Positions 1-14,200 of a stretch of DNA of 64,000 nucleotides are shown here, piece by piece (within the stretch, counting starts at the first letter, position 1; every line of letters begins with the position of its first letter). The position numbers were made by a program, and so were the translations under genes. The DNA comes from Crotophaga sulcirostris. Its lineage: Eukaryota; Chordata; Aves; Cuculiformes; Crotophagidae. Below the pieces are notes generated by a model. The model was not told the origin of the DNA, made no database searches, and was given only the letters and a program-made list of their open reading frames with translations. The stretch covers positions 2,210,072 to 2,274,071 of the forward strand of contig VYZB01000055.1 of the NCBI GenBank assembly GCA_013397455.1. Direction: 5' to 3'.

Positions 1-3000
1 AAAAGATACCAACCCAGTATTTATAAATTACATCAACAGTATACAAAATGCATCGACAGTCTTTTCTGACCTGCAAATCCCACAGATCTCACAGAAAAAT
101 CTACAATTTCAGTGTTTTGTTATTACAGGAAAATCATCTCTATCTCAAGAGATCCCATCCAGATTCATTACTATTAAGATAAAAATTACAGCACAAGAGG
201 TATACAGTCTCTGGGCTTGATACGGTGTCCAAAACCACAATGACTGCAAGCACCCTCTTAGAAAGCGTTCCCACCACACGTGCCTTCAAACAGCTCCAGG
301 AGGAGGAGCTGTGTTGGTTATCAGAGATCTCACTGCACTTCACTTTGCAAGGTATCCTGACTGCTTATGCAGTTTTCAGGGTGGAAACTCAGCCTGGCTT
401 CCTCACCCCCATTTAGACAGAGCTCATCCTCACTCCAGATTGCACCTCTCCTGTTAGTAATCCAGTTGGAACCAGTGTGGTACCGAGCCAAACAGGACAA
501 ACTCCAGTGAGGTCTCTAACAAACATGGGTGACCTGTGACTGATCACGGCAGTGAATGGGGCTGTGACATTGCAGGGCTCTCGCACAGCTCTGTTCTGGT
601 GACTCTTTGAGGGCTCTGCAGTGAATTTCCCTTAGCTGCCTCTCAGATACACCATCCTACTCTGCCGTGCCAGCACTTGGTTGCTTCCTCTTTGCATGAC
701 ATTTGTGCCTCTACAGTTGAGTTGATGCCACAGAAGGGCTGGCTCAGTGCAAAGCTTTGCAGTTCAGCTTATATTGCCCACAAAACTTAAGTTTGATTTA
801 AACCTCTGGTCTTTGCACCAAAATGACTGGAGCATACCCTCCCTGGTTTGATTTTATCAGGTCTGCTGTAGGGTTGGTGAACTCAGGCAGACGGATGGGA
901 TGGACAGCAAAGAGATGGCAGTTTTATACACCATGGCTCGATTCCTTGGAGTACACCTGTCATTATCCTGCATCTACTGAGTTTCTTAGTCACTTTTTCT
1001 CATCCAAGATAGCTGCTTAAGAGGATACCTAAAAATAGATCACCTCACATGAAAATGTCAGGTTGATTTGAGCCTAAAGAAAGAAAAAACTCTTCCCCAA
1101 AGACCATGAATACAAACAAATTGCGCAGCATGACTCGGGCAAACATATTGATACCATTAACACAAAGATGATCCTAGATATGGGTGGAGACTGCTGGGAT
1201 ATGTTGAACCAGACAGCAGCTTTAAAACATGGATGTACTTAAAACAATCTTTTTCTTTTCTACCAGTGTAGAAAGGATGAAGTCTAATTTAGGAAGACAA
1301 AATTTACTTATTTTCACACACCTGCAGGTAAAGGGAAATAAAGTTCTGTTTAATGCTATTGCTTCCATGACAATATATGCCCTGGCACAGTGTCAACCTC
1401 AAATGACCATGGAGTTTATAATGACTGACAAGACAGAAGTTAGTCTTGTAACTAAGGCAGCATATTTAGATACAGGAAATTAAGGTTCAGTTCTCAATGT
1501 TGTAAAGTATTCTCCGTGCCTTCTTTGGTAAGTTACAATCTGCATCCAGAGCACGTGGCAGAGATAACACTACTTTCTCCAGTTCTTTGTCTTGACAACC
1601 AAGATTACTAACTCATCAGTGCAGAGAATTTCTCTTCATTTGTGTTTATATGATAATTTGCACAACATGGCCCTAATTTGAGATGGAGACTCTACGCACT
1701 ACTATACTTCTAAAAGCCTGGCTAGATTTCTTCAAGATCACAGAGCCAAATGACAGCAATTTATTTAAACAAATTGAAGAAGGGTTTGTGTATGGAAAGA
1801 TATAAAGGGAATGGACATGTGGTTAGCAAAGGGGAGTTTCTTGTGCTGTTAATCCAGTTCCAGGGTGACTGCTGGGAATATTCTTTAGCCAGTAAAGCCC
1901 TTAATTATGAAGAGAGTCTACACAGAACCGCTGAGGACAAATACAATGAACAAGTGTCATGGCTAAACCATCTTTGCTTTTTTAATTGGCTCATTTCAAA
2001 TGTTTAATAGAGAAGTTTACAAACTCAGAACCACTGGATCGGAAGCACTACATTGTTTTCATACAATAGGTCGATGCCATCCACATCCTGTAGCTAAAAA
2101 GGTACATTCATCTGTGAATGTATTTATAAATATTACACAAGTGCTGCAAAGAGTAAATGGCAGGGAACAGTAGTAGCCTGTGACGAATCCAACATGTGAT
2201 ACTGAAAACCCAAAAGCAATTTGGCACTTTCAAATGCTGGCACTAAATACGTCCGAGTAATGTGTTTCCACAGCTCTCATTCTATATATGTGTGATCTCA
2301 CCCTCAGGTCTATAGCCAAATACAAGAAAAGAAATAAGGAGGAGCTGCAGAAACATGTGAGAAAGAAATACTAAACAGTAGACCATTCTCCTAGCCCCAT
2401 TGCTATATGGCACAGAGACAACGTTACCAATGGAAATTCTGCTGCAGGCAGCCAAAAATTCAAAGAGAAGAAGAATCCAAGCAGCAACAGACCTGCAAAG
2501 CTAAAGAAGATCCTACACCCAGACTTATACCCTGTCTTTGGTTCCTTGCACAGACAAGTCTGATTGAGCACACCATTCCTTTATTTCCTTTTCTTTCTGT
2601 AAGCGTAAAAAAGGTCCATTGCTCCCAACTTCAGCATATTTTTGAACTAATGTGTAAACTGCTAGACCATACCACACTAGAGATTGATATCATCCAAATG
2701 TTGCAAAGGATTCTGACAAAGTATTAACTTGGTGCTCTGACCAGATATTAATGGAAGCTTTCTCAGTTATTACAACCATCATGTCAAAACTCAAGCCAAA
2801 GGAATTTACTTAGGTTCTGTCCAAGGAATATGACACAGGAATGTAATACACATATGGCAAAGATTTAATGTATGTGATGACTGCTAGGCAAACGCTGCTT
2901 TTATTGTCCAAGAAACAATGGCATATTCAAATCTGGTAAAAGTAAGGAGTGAATAATGGTGTTAGATCATCGCACCACGAGGGAAACGCAGAAGAAAAAA

Positions 3001-4848
3001 ATTGTTGCAAATTTCATCGCTCTGTGAACGAAGTAAAATGATACAGAGGACAGGCAGACCATCAGGAATCATATTGCTTTTGGGAAGAGGGGGGCTGGCA
3101 TTTTTTTATTGCCAGTAATTTTCTAATGAACTGTTGACAATCACAGATGTTCTTACACCTCAAACAGCTGTGGTTCTCAAAAATTCACCATGTGGCCAAG
3201 CACCAAATTTTAACTGACTTTTACCTTTGCAATTCTGTCCACTCAGAATAAGCCAGTGGTTTACATTTTTGCTGTTGGTAGTTGATGGCTAAATCAAATA
3301 GTTTTGGTAGCTTGCCTTTGCCATGTTGTGTAGGTAAACACTGCAGCTTAAAACCAGGAGTAAACCACACATGGAACAACAAAATGTAAACAGCAACAAT
3401 AAAAGCAAGCAAATTTCCTACTTGGAAAGAGATAGAGCATTTTTCACTTAGCTCTTTAGGACCATCATTAAAATGCACACAAAATCACCAGTTTTCCCAT
3501 GCCCTCTTTTGTCACCAAAAAAGCCAATTAAAAATGGATTTGCAAACAATCTCCAAGCCAGAAAATTTTCACAGCAGAAATGCCATGAGATTTAAGGTAA
3601 AAAAAAACATTAAGAATTAAAAATACAGGACCTGCTATCAGACAATCACAACTATCCATTTCCACAAGCTATAGGGATCCTCTAGTGTTTGATTGCAAAT
3701 GAGAGCATTTACTGAGAAAGCTACTAGAATGGCATTTAAAAGGATCTTTATAGTCACGGTTCTGGTTTGAATTTCTGAAAAAATTTAGAGTAAATTCAGA
3801 ATTTCCCTGGATTACACAAGAAGCCAATCTGTATGAGTTTAAGAAATCCATTAGAGATTGTTACTTTTACCTAGTTGTATCCTCTAATTCAAGAATAACT
3901 GCCATACCTCTTCTCTCCACAACTTGAGGGTCTCAAAATGCCTTAGTTATTTTCCCATGACAGCCCGTGCCATTTGATTTAAATGGAAAACAAAAAAATG
4001 AACTTTTACATGGGACTTGTTAAAGGCTGTTTTATATGGGAACTATCCCAATCTTAAATGGTTTTATTTTACTCTAACAAATACTGTTATTGTTAGCTTA
4101 GGCTAAAAGAATAGCAGTACACAAACTGGTACCCCTTGAATCTCCTCTCTCCAATAAGGTATTTCTGAACTTGATAGCATCACCTGAAACATTCAATCTT
4201 TTAAAGACCTAGCAAAATGACTGGTATTCTAAAAACATGTTTATTTTTAAAAGTGACATGTATTTGATAGTCTGACTTGTTTTTAATCATCTAATACAGA
4301 AGTGATGTGCTAATAATGACAACAGAAGTACCTGAAGGTACCTTTCATTTACAGATTTCAAATCTAAGGTCTCCCAACACTTCGTGAGAATTGTCACCTT
4401 CATTTCAAAAACCAGGAAAAAAAATAGCGGAAAACACACTTCTTATAGGGAAGACAAAGACAAAAGTTCAGCCAGATGACACATTCTGGTCTGCTGTTTT
4501 ATTGCTAGATGGCACAACCCAGTTGTCTGTTATCAATTAGTGCATACAAAAACTATAATGAAACAAAGAAATCAACTACAACTGGTACTTTAGAACAGGG
4601 GTTTGCACAGGTCACAGTCCTGGTAATGATTTTTCTGATGACTTCTACAATGTATTACAAGTGCACGTTACTTTTAATCTTACAGATTAAATTACAGACT
4701 GTCAAACCGTGTTCTTTTCCATGAGGAAACACCTCACCTGTGTCCTCCTTACACAAGCGGGACCATAAGGCATGAGGGCCATTGGCCCAGGACATCTATT
4801 AAGATACCAAGACTGCCCAGTACCTCCGTGTATCCCAGTGCTCAAAGT
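1..4848. other. Intron, no assignable feature
   Basis: AT-rich unique-looking sequence. All open frames are under 110 codons and resemble no family I recognise. I see no CR1 copy and no splice-bordered coding segment. Confidence 0.6.
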
Positions 4849-5338
4849 TCACAGTATCACCAGGTTGGAAGAGACCTCTGAGATCAAGTCCAACCTATAA
4901 GCCAACACTAACACCATCTCATCACCTAAACCATGGCACTGAGTGCCTCATCCAATCTTCCCTTAAACACATCCAGGGTCGGCGACTCCACCACCTCCCT
5001 GGGCAGCGCATTCCAGTGTCCAATCACCCTTTCAGGGAAGAACTTCTTCCTAACATCAAGTCTAAACCTCCCTTGACGAAGTTTAAGTCCGTGCCCTCTA
5101 GTTCTGTCACTGGTCACCTGTGAGAAGAGACCAACGCCCGCTTGACTCCAACCTCCTTTTAGGTAGTTGTAGAGAGCAATAAGGTCTCCCCTGAGCCTCC
5201 TCTTCTCCAGACTAAACAGCCCCAGCTCCCTCAGTTGCTCCTCACAGGGCTTGTGCTCCAGCCCTTTCACCATCTTTGTTGCCCTCCTCTGGACATCCTC
5301 CAGTATCCTGACATCTTTCCCAAACTGAGCTCCCACTT
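4849..5338 (-). repeat. CR1 LINE fragment, 3' part, minus strand
   Basis: This is a 5'-truncated Chicken Repeat 1 non-LTR retrotransposon. Read on the minus strand it ends in the typical 3' region (GGTTGGA-CTTGATCTCAGAGG, with the tail at 4849-4875). The frame at 5336-4926 (minus) keeps 136 open codons with typical CR1 ORF2 C-terminal motifs: [30 protein letters not shown], and a CR1-type FF..RV..WN.LP.EVV stretch. It represents the end of the endonuclease/reverse-transcriptase ORF without the catalytic part, so it cannot move. It lies in the same orientation as VTI1A. The 3' octamer repeats are worn (CACAGTATCACC at 4851), so it is an older copy than 54022-54260. Its text groups with the copy at 30501-30860 (TCAAGTCCAACCT-type ending). 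Confidence 0.95.
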
Positions 5339-5635
5339 GATTAGCAGTTTAAGATGCTTCACTCTTCAGGGATGCAGGAAGACCTGCACTCAAATTTTGG
5401 TGTTTAATTTGCTCTATCTCTATGCGCTCACTAGAAACACACGGAACACACGTCAAAACATGTACCAGCTTTTTGCATGTCACTGATGCACCATGTTGTG
5501 GCACTCTCAAGGCTTAGATTGGATTTCTCTTAGATGGGACTGCACACACTCCAGCTCCAGATAACACTGAATCATGGTTTCTCCTCCTCTAGTGCAGAAA
5601 GCCTCTCTCCTTCTGTGGTCCCTCTCAGTAAAAAA

Positions 5636-5659
5636 GCAATCTCTCTTATGAGAGATTGC
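5636..5659. repeat. Perfect 10-bp hairpin, 4-base loop
   Basis: GCAATCTCTC (5636-5645), loop TTAT, GAGAGATTGC (5650-5659). A short perfect inverted repeat with a tight loop. No rho-independent or RNA-gene context applies in this genome type, and the stem is too short for a microRNA precursor. Confidence 0.9.
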
Positions 5660-8429
5660 CTTGCCTGTTCTCCCCTGCCCAAGCCCTCCACACATTCTCC
5701 AAAACTTTATATTTTAAAGAACTGTGCTGAAACAACTGGCCTTTTGTTCTATCTCAGAGGACGTTTTATTGTGGCAGACCCCAAGTCTGTGTCAAGAAGC
5801 CAGAATGAATGGGATTTCAAAAGCTGCTCCCATCCTATTGTGCTATGAAGCATCTTTTGAAAAGGAGCCAGCCTGTCACTCACTCTGTACTGTTAACACC
5901 TTCTCCCTTCCCAGGGAATCTCAATCTGAAATGGAGATAAGACAACAATGGAGAAAGTAAATTAGCCCAATATTCAAAATGGAGATGGCAGTCAGGTGCA
6001 GAAACACAGTGTACCTAGGATTTCAAGGGGTGTTTGTAGATATTAGAGCTCTCTGACATAATCCAGCATCACTGTATACATGTATGCACTGTTGTTCCCT
6101 CAGCATATTTTGATAGATATGGCAAACATAAGGAAATACATTTTTTATTTTAAAAATTAGGTTTTTGAAAAAACCTCCTGTATGACTTTCTTCAGTTACC
6201 CCCAATATAATAATTCCTCTGTCTCTTTCTGTGTCAGATAGTTCCTTCTTTTTTCTCCTCAGTTCATAAAAAGTAAATCATCCTCTAAAAAGCCAAGTAA
6301 AATTTTAAAGCAATGTTTTGGTTTTTTTTTTCCTGGAGTCATGTAATGTCTGGCTCTGTTCCAACTCTTATGCAGGAAATCTCGATAACATCTAAATGGC
6401 AATGGCATTTTTGTTGAAGATAAGCTACTATGTAGATCTAATGTCTTCTCCTCTAAATGAAATAATTGGTTTGATTGTAAATGACCAAAAGCTTATTGTA
6501 CCAAGATATCCAACACACTAACATAAGGAAAAGCTACCTCCATGTGAGCCCCTAACTCATAAGGCCTTACTTATCTTATGGTCTAGTGTGAGTTCCAGCC
6601 AAAGTGGTTTTTGGTCAGCCTTCTGAGTGGGCAGCAAAATCAGAGGTCATCATGGGGACGTGGGTGGACAGAGAGCGTTGACACGTGTGACAGCAGATTA
6701 CATGGGACTGGTTGAAGCTGTGTCCTGCTGGGCTCCTGGAAGTTATTGCCTTCACTGGAGAGAGAGGTGGCTGGATAGGAAATGAATCTACTTGTGAACA
6801 GCTGCAGTTTACAGCCCAGTATTATACTGTAAATTAAACCGATGTTAGCCGACATTAACGTAGTGGATTATAAACAGTGGTTGAGGGGCAAACACACATC
6901 CCATTCAGCTATCACCACGTCAGCTGTACTGACTTCCCAAGGAAAGGCAGTGTGAACACTCCTGAACAGAAACTGCTTCAGCCACTGCTTATTTCGCTGT
7001 CAAATGTGCCTGCAAACCCCAGACATAATGCATGAATAAACCTGTTTTTCTTTGTGAGTTGAGTTGGGACACAGGGAAAAAAAAATATTTCAAAGAAGAA
7101 AAAAAAAAAAGTCAAACCAGACATAGATTACACAAAGTTTAGGTTTATGAATCCCACACTTGGAAGCAGGCCCTTAAACGACAGAAAAGGCAAATTTCCT
7201 TTGCATGACCAGGGCTTAAATGTCCACCATTAACCAACAATGAATGGTATCTCCAGATAAAACCTTTTGAAAGCAGTGTCAGTAAAGCACACTCAAACAT
7301 ACTGACATTTATAAAATATTTTCCTAGTGGCATATTTCATGGACTCTGACCTTACACAACTTTTGAATTTATGGAAGCTTTGCCAATGGTGAAGTGTCTC
7401 TAGAAACGTTATACAATTAGGACCAAATACAAGAAAAAACAAAGACTTAAAGTTGAAACTACCCATGAAATCACAAGTGTCTGCTTTACTTAGATTGTAC
7501 AACTGTATTTGCAACGATGTCAGAACAACATAACTAGACACATTCAAAGAGTACAGAACAAATAATAACTAGTTAAGCGCTATGCAACAGCGTAAAAAAT
7601 ACCATTAATAAGAAAACGGGTTCTCCTAGAACATTAAAACTACCCATTAAATGAAAAAACAAATAATTGGTACTACTGAGTTGTGACACTTCATAACCTG
7701 CGCAGGAAAGCAACAAATGAGATCTAGGAAAAAATAACTACAAGCAGAATTTAATTTGTACTGTAATATTATCATATTCAGCCACAGTCTAGAAAACCAC
7801 AGAAAGATAGATAATAATGGTAAGGTTCTTAAAACCATGAAGAGAAGGGACTCTTGAACTGTGATTGAAATTTATATTCTCAAACTACCTGACTGGGTTA
7901 TGGTACTGCAGGACAATGTTCCCTAAGAACCGTATTGTATCAATATGCAAACTTGAGTATGAAGTCAGTGTTTCTTCTTTAACATTACAATTCTTGCAAT
8001 CCCCAGCCTCATGGAAAGAAAGAGCAAAAGGGTGGGGGAATCCAAACACCATTTTTTGCTACTGTTGTTTTTCCCAAAATTGATTGCCCTGATTTCACTG
8101 TGACTGAGTTTGTGTACAATGGAGAACAAGCTCAGTCAATCATACCAATTATTAAATCCTGAATATGAATATATACTTTAGTGAGACACAGGCTGGAAAG
8201 AGCATGGGCCAAATGCAGCGTTAGTGGAACTGCTAAGAGACCAGTGGTTTAACAAGCACCTTCAGCTTTTGATGGCCAGCTTCCCTGCTAGTATTTGCAG
8301 CACTTACAAAGTGGTAGAGTTTACATTGGACCTCTCAAGTCCACTCTGCTCAGAAGAGACAAGAGCAGAACAGTCGCTCCAGGCTAAGGGGTCTGCAGTT
8401 CTTGCAGCCACAGAACAGCACCGTGGCCC

Positions 8430-8447
8430 CTCTCTCTCTCTCTCTCC
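8430..8447. repeat. (CT)n microsatellite
   Basis: About nine CT units between GGCCCC and CCTGGGG. Confidence 0.9.
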
Positions 8448-10770
8448 CTGGGGCACTATGCACAACCTGAAGCTTGTCAGATTGAAGGACTCACTGATCA
8501 GCTATCACCACAAGTTGCAGAGTGCTAATGCTTAGTCTTCACAAGAATCGTTTTCTGGTCTTGCTATGCTGGCTTCAAACAAGAAAGACAAAACCAAACA
8601 AAACACTGCCAACATTATTTTTCCAGCAAAATTTCCAGATTCAATGTAGCAGCAGTGTTGGAAACACGCTATTGTTGACTCAGCTAATGTCCTTCAGAGA
8701 AGTGGTGTAGCTATGCCAGGGATAACAGACAACTGGCACCAGTATCAAGTTTGGCATTGATCTTGGCTGGGGCTAGAGCCAACTGAAATGAGTTACAACA
8801 CCTTCTCAAATAAAATATGGCAACAGATTCACCAAAGGTTCCCAGTGAATGAGATACAGCAGCAGGAAAAACTCTTCAGGCAAGTGTGCGATCTACCACC
8901 TATAGGGTGGTTCAACGAAATGACGGTACCAAAACAGCTGCTGGAAGGGAGAGACGTGGTTGCTGAACCTAAACTGGGATAGGGGTGACGCATCTTAAGA
9001 AAGAGGCTGTTGACTAAGTAAGGGGAAATGTCAGTTTGACAACAAGGTAATCAGAAACTATTGCAGACTCTATGTATCTAGGTCTGCATGTCAAAGCCAC
9101 CATGGTTTTGACAATAGCCATCAATTTACGGGCCTGCTACAATATTTCTGTCATCATCTTCCATTGAGACACTGGATCAATTCTTATTTATTTTTTGAAT
9201 GACTCAGGGAAGGATGTTACACAGGCAGTAATGATGCTTGAATTAGCACAAGGTTGTGCCATCAGTGGGTCTTAAGGTAATATTACAAGGACAAAACAAA
9301 AATCCCATTAAAAGCAGAGTATGTTCAGCACTAAGCACTGGAAAAGAGTATTTACATACTAAATCTTAATAAACACTCCAGTATAGTGAGAAAACAAATA
9401 GATATGAGCCTGAAATATTTATGTACTGAGTCTAATACTGCTGAGCTAGCATTAGCTGTCATAATCAATGGGAATTGTTTACACAGACTCCATTCCTTCG
9501 GTTACGCAAACAGATCCCATGTAAACACTAGACCAAACACATCAGTGTGTGGCCCCATTCCAGGCTACTTGGAAATGCAAGACAGTTTCAGTCTCAGTGA
9601 CAGCATCACTGCATGGCCAGAGCTCACAAATCAGGGATGAGGCAACCTACACTGAAATTCCTCACTCAGGACATACAAGGCAAATCATTTCACTCGAAAG
9701 CAATTTTTTTACTCCTATAAAGAACTGTGGGAGAAAAACAGGCTTTAAGTATTATAGCAAAAAATGAAAAGATGAGTGGTTTTAATTATTCTTATGGAAA
9801 AATCCTATAGGATTCAGTAACTGGGATGGGGATTTTTACCTAGGATGACAGAAAAGATTTCTGCAATGGAAACTTAGAGGATGATTCAAAGCCTTACAGA
9901 AAGGATACTTTCACTAAATTCGAAGAGAGTTGTGAGAAAAAGCTTCAGAGCCCTGATGGCACTAGATATTCTTACTCAATTTCACTATTTCTTTTTGGAG
10001 GGGAAAAACATTTCCCCTACTATCCTCATCTAGAAGCTATATTTTTCTCATGGGCCATCAAATACCTTTTTATAATCTACCTGTTCTTTTTTTAATATTA
10101 ATGTAACCTATCGATCCAGAAATTTTATAAACTTTGCCAGTGTATGACATGATGCTAGTGCTCATAAAACTAAACCTGACTTCATTATATTTTACTTTGG
10201 GATACTTATCAGGGGAACACTGTCTGATTCAGAAGAAAGAAAACATGCTTTCTTCATGGATTAGAATGTTATCAACTTATGATATATAAATAAACTTTAC
10301 AAGGATGAAGGCGTTTACTATACGCTCATAAAATGGACCCATTGCTGAAGCTCCTAATGTTTGTTTGACATTTTACAGCTGATGGGAAAGGATACTAAAA
10401 GGCAATTATGTGGTTGAAATGGAGTTTCATAGTTTAAAGACAAATTTAAGATAAACATTCGAAGCATACTCTGGATTTTGTACATGAAAATTCACCAGCT
10501 ATGCATGTGAGCCATATCCTTATAAAATCTATCCACAGTAAAACTGTCACACTAAAATCACATTAATACTACTAATTTGTTAATTTAGTTCATTTTTGAA
10601 TAAGAATGGGTCAAATGAATCCTATCTGCTGTTTTCCAAAGCTGTAGAGTTCATTAATAGCAAACAATTATCATAGCATTGTGAAAGTCAGCCTACCAAG
10701 TGGAAATTTAAAAGCATGATAGTGGGACACTAAGAGTCATAAGGGCTGTGGATTTCTCAGAGAGGAGTTT

Positions 10771-11219
10771 TCTGAAGTGGAGGGCCACAAAGATGATGAA
10801 TGGCCTGGGGCACCTCTCCTGTGAGGACAGGCTGAGAGAGTTGGGGTTGTTCAGCCTGGAGAAGAGAAGGCTCTGGGGAGACCTTAGAGCAGCCTCCAGT
10901 ACTGAAAGGGGCTGCAGGAAAGCTGGGGAGCGGGTTTGATCAGGGAGTGCAGGGACAGGATGAGGGGGAACGGTTTTAAACTGAAAGAGGGGAGATTGAG
11001 ATAAGATATCAGGAAGAATTTTTTTACTATGAGGGTGTGGTGAGGCACTGGCATGGGTTGCCCAGAGCAGTGGTGGCTGCCCCATCCCTGGAGATGTTCA
11101 AGGCCAGGTTGGATGGGGCTTGGAGCACCCTGATCCTGTGGGAGGTGTCTGGGTCCATAGCAGGGGGTGGAACTGGATGAACTTTAAGGTCTCTTCTGAC
11201 CCCAAGTCATTCTATGATT
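10771..11219 (+). repeat. CR1 LINE fragment, 3' part, plus strand
   Basis: A truncated CR1 copy reading on the plus strand, antisense to VTI1A. It runs from GAGGGCCACAAAGATGATGA (10779) through the [10 protein letters not shown] coding segment (about 10835-10875) and the FKARLDGAWS-like end (about 11098-11125) to the 3' tail CATTCTATGATT at 11208-11219. Frames are broken: the upstream part stays open only to 10939. There is a purine-rich stretch around 10970-11010, and GAGGCACTGGCATGGG replaces the GAGGCCCTGGCCCAGG seen in three other copies, so it belongs to a different CR1 subfamily or has diverged. Confidence 0.95.
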
Positions 11220-14200
11220 CACGACACTGGTCTACAGTCCACGTCAAAGGTAACACAAGAAACTTCATTTGATAATTTAAAAGAAGTTTAGTTGATAATC
11301 TGGAGAATTTAAAGTCTCCTGAAAGTGAAGGCCAGAGAAGAAAACTTCATCCCACAGCTCTATCAGTTCTCATTCAGATCTGGAATATTCAGCTGGAGTT
11401 CCTAAGTCCATGACCTCTTCAAAGCAAAGTTTTCAAATTAGGCCTCTGAGCTAGGTTTTCCAATAAAGAAATTCAGCTGAGAACAGACAAATCTCTTCAC
11501 AAACCACAGCATCTCTGAAGCAAGGTTGCAAGCACTACAAGCAAATGTGTTAACCACCATCTCACTGGCCTCCATCATCCTTTCCCTATCAACCCTACTT
11601 TAAAGAGCCTTTTCATAATTTATTGTCTGGAAGGCAAAATATTTAATGCTAATATATTCAGGAACAGTATGCAGGAGGTTCCGAGGTTCAACAATCCATT
11701 TCTTGCCTTATCTGACAAAAGCATTTTGACTATTTAATAATAACAAAAAAAAATCCACAGTTTAAATCCCTGGGAGAAGATATTTGTTGTAATTAGAAAT
11801 CTGTTGATTAATTTAACCCTATGTAAGCACCATATTCAGCTACCATTAAACTGAAAAATACCTCAGAGTAATTAACATGACATCTTTTAAGAACTTTCTT
11901 CTGAAAGCTTTTAAGAACTTGTTTCTGCCACAGTGACAGCAATGCACACTTCCTTCATCAAACAACTAGAATAGCAGAGCAGTTACCTTGCATGAGAAAG
12001 GTGTTTCTGCCTTTCTGAGATGCATCAAAACGTGCTTGAATTACTCTTTAGAGAACCTGATGTGCATCAACACACAGTGCAGCTCCTGAGGTTCTGTCAC
12101 AAACATATTAGGTCTCTTGAGGACTCGAGAAATTCATTGTACCTTGGTTTGTCTGTTTATAAAATTGGCAGGGTATTTTTCATTGCATCCTCTCCTCATG
12201 CAGTTGTTAATTTATTTTGGGGAATGAAACTTGTTTCAAACCTTGAATTGCACAGATTACAATGATATGTTTCTTGGAGCGTTAGCTGACTAGCTGTTGA
12301 ACAGAGAATCCTCTGGTTTCTTAGAATACTTCATGAAGTGTGATGACTAAGACATATATGCATCGATGACACTTTTTAATTGTCATTATGAATTGTCATT
12401 ATTGTCTCTTGAGGACAGAATTATAAAAAGCACCCTTGTTTTCATATGTACAAGACTTATTTCAGTTGGCTGCTAAATACGACAAGCTAAAACCTAGGCC
12501 CATCACTTTTGCTCTGAGTACTTCCTTCCTTTCCAAGGAGTCAATTAAGCCAATGGAACGATTCACAGGACAAGGATACTGGAACTCAGCCTCTAAATCA
12601 GTATGCTAACTGGTTAAATTGTGCTTACTTAGGAAATGCCTAGAAAGCAATTCCAAGTCATAGCATAAATAGAGCAGAAGTGCTCTACAGCCAGACAAAA
12701 ATTTTGGAGTGCTCCAGCAATTAGAGGAAGTTAAGTCCCAGTTTTGCTCTAGTTTTCAAGGAGAGCTTTGGGCTATGTTATAGCTGCATTATATACAAAA
12801 TGGAGTGCTTCCCCCCTCTCTCCCCAAAATAAAGCTGTATTAGTCACAGTACAAATTCTTTGTTTAACAAGATCTTTGACCTTGCAGAAATTGCACAGCA
12901 CCTTCAGCTTCTAATTCATTACTTATTTGTCTCAAGAGGAGGTCAAACTCCTTTTGAAGAACAAATGTTGAATATGCTTTTAACTATATGCAAGACATTT
13001 CTTGTACTTATTTAGAACAAAACCTAGCAGAAAAGGTCTTTGAAAGTAGAGCAGTTCTGGAAATGTCTTGGCACTAACCTAGTAGCAAGAAAAGGTGAGA
13101 GGAATGTGAACCAAACTACAGGTGCTAGGAAAAAAAAACCACTTAATGCTATACAAGTTAAATGGGTCCGCAAAGGCCTTTGAGAACCATGTACTACAGA
13201 ATTAAGGGGCCTCAAAGCTTCCCGTTGAGATATCTCAAATTTCACTACAGTAAGAACTTGCCATTACATAACATAACCAGACCCCAATATCACTTCACCG
13301 TGCATCCTGATGCTGATTAGATGTCATGCTCTAGGCTTTACTAGAGAAACAATATCATTTGAAACCAATACTCAAGGGCAGCCTTAAGCTTTTTAACTAT
13401 CATGAGCTACAAGACCTTAAATGGTTCTACAGTTTCCTCTCCAGGGCAATAACACAACATCCCCCAAAGGCTTCTGGCATTGCATGGAAAAGCATGCGAG
13501 TCTTTCTGGCCAGTGTTCAGAACTGTGAGAAGGACAGCAGGGCTTGCATGGATCCTGGTACAGGAGGCACCTGGTAAGGTGCAGAACCCAACTGGGAATG
13601 AGTTAATTAACTCCCTACAAAACTCAAAAGGTACAGGAAGATCCCAAGCAGTTTCAGGGAAGGTGAAAGCTTTCAGAGAGAAAAGACAGCTATGACAAAG
13701 AAGTACACTTACACAACGATATACGTGACTAGAAATATGTGCCTCCATTCAAAGGAAGCCTCAAAAATAACAAATTGCTTAGAAAAGCTGCAACATTTAG
13801 GACCTAGAGATCCCTGCCTAGTCTCAAAACATCGCATGGACAATAAGCATCTATCATCAAACTGTCAGTTCAAAACACTGCGGATTACGTAGTTGTGGGT
13901 CACCAGTTGTCCACAAGAACAGCTGGGGAACTTGGATCAAGTTGCTTTCACTGTATTAAAATACTGCAGAAACAGCTATTTTTTTTTCTGCAGGTGCGAT
14001 ACAGAAGTATACAGAGCCACATTCTGCAAAGTTACCACCAACTGTGTGTGAAGGATAGTTGTACTGTATCAGGAGCTCACCAGAAACTGTTCTGGAGTCA
14101 CTATTCAACCATAGACTGGCCGACAGTGAAAGGGAAAGGAGAGTACGTAGCAGAGGGACTAAAAGATGATGGTCTGTACAAAGGCCAACAATGCAGAAGC

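Larger units (their letters stand above)
5339..10770. other. Intron, little structure
   Basis: Contains the hairpin at 5636-5659 and the (CT)n run at 8430-8447. Frames up to 104 codons (for example 5534-5848) look like chance openings. Nothing else assignable. Confidence 0.6.

Noticed and set aside
12138..12172. ACCTTGGTTTGTCTGTTTAT-AAAATTGG resembling the MIR TCATCTGTAAAATGGG box
   Set aside because: A single short box with no supporting flank.
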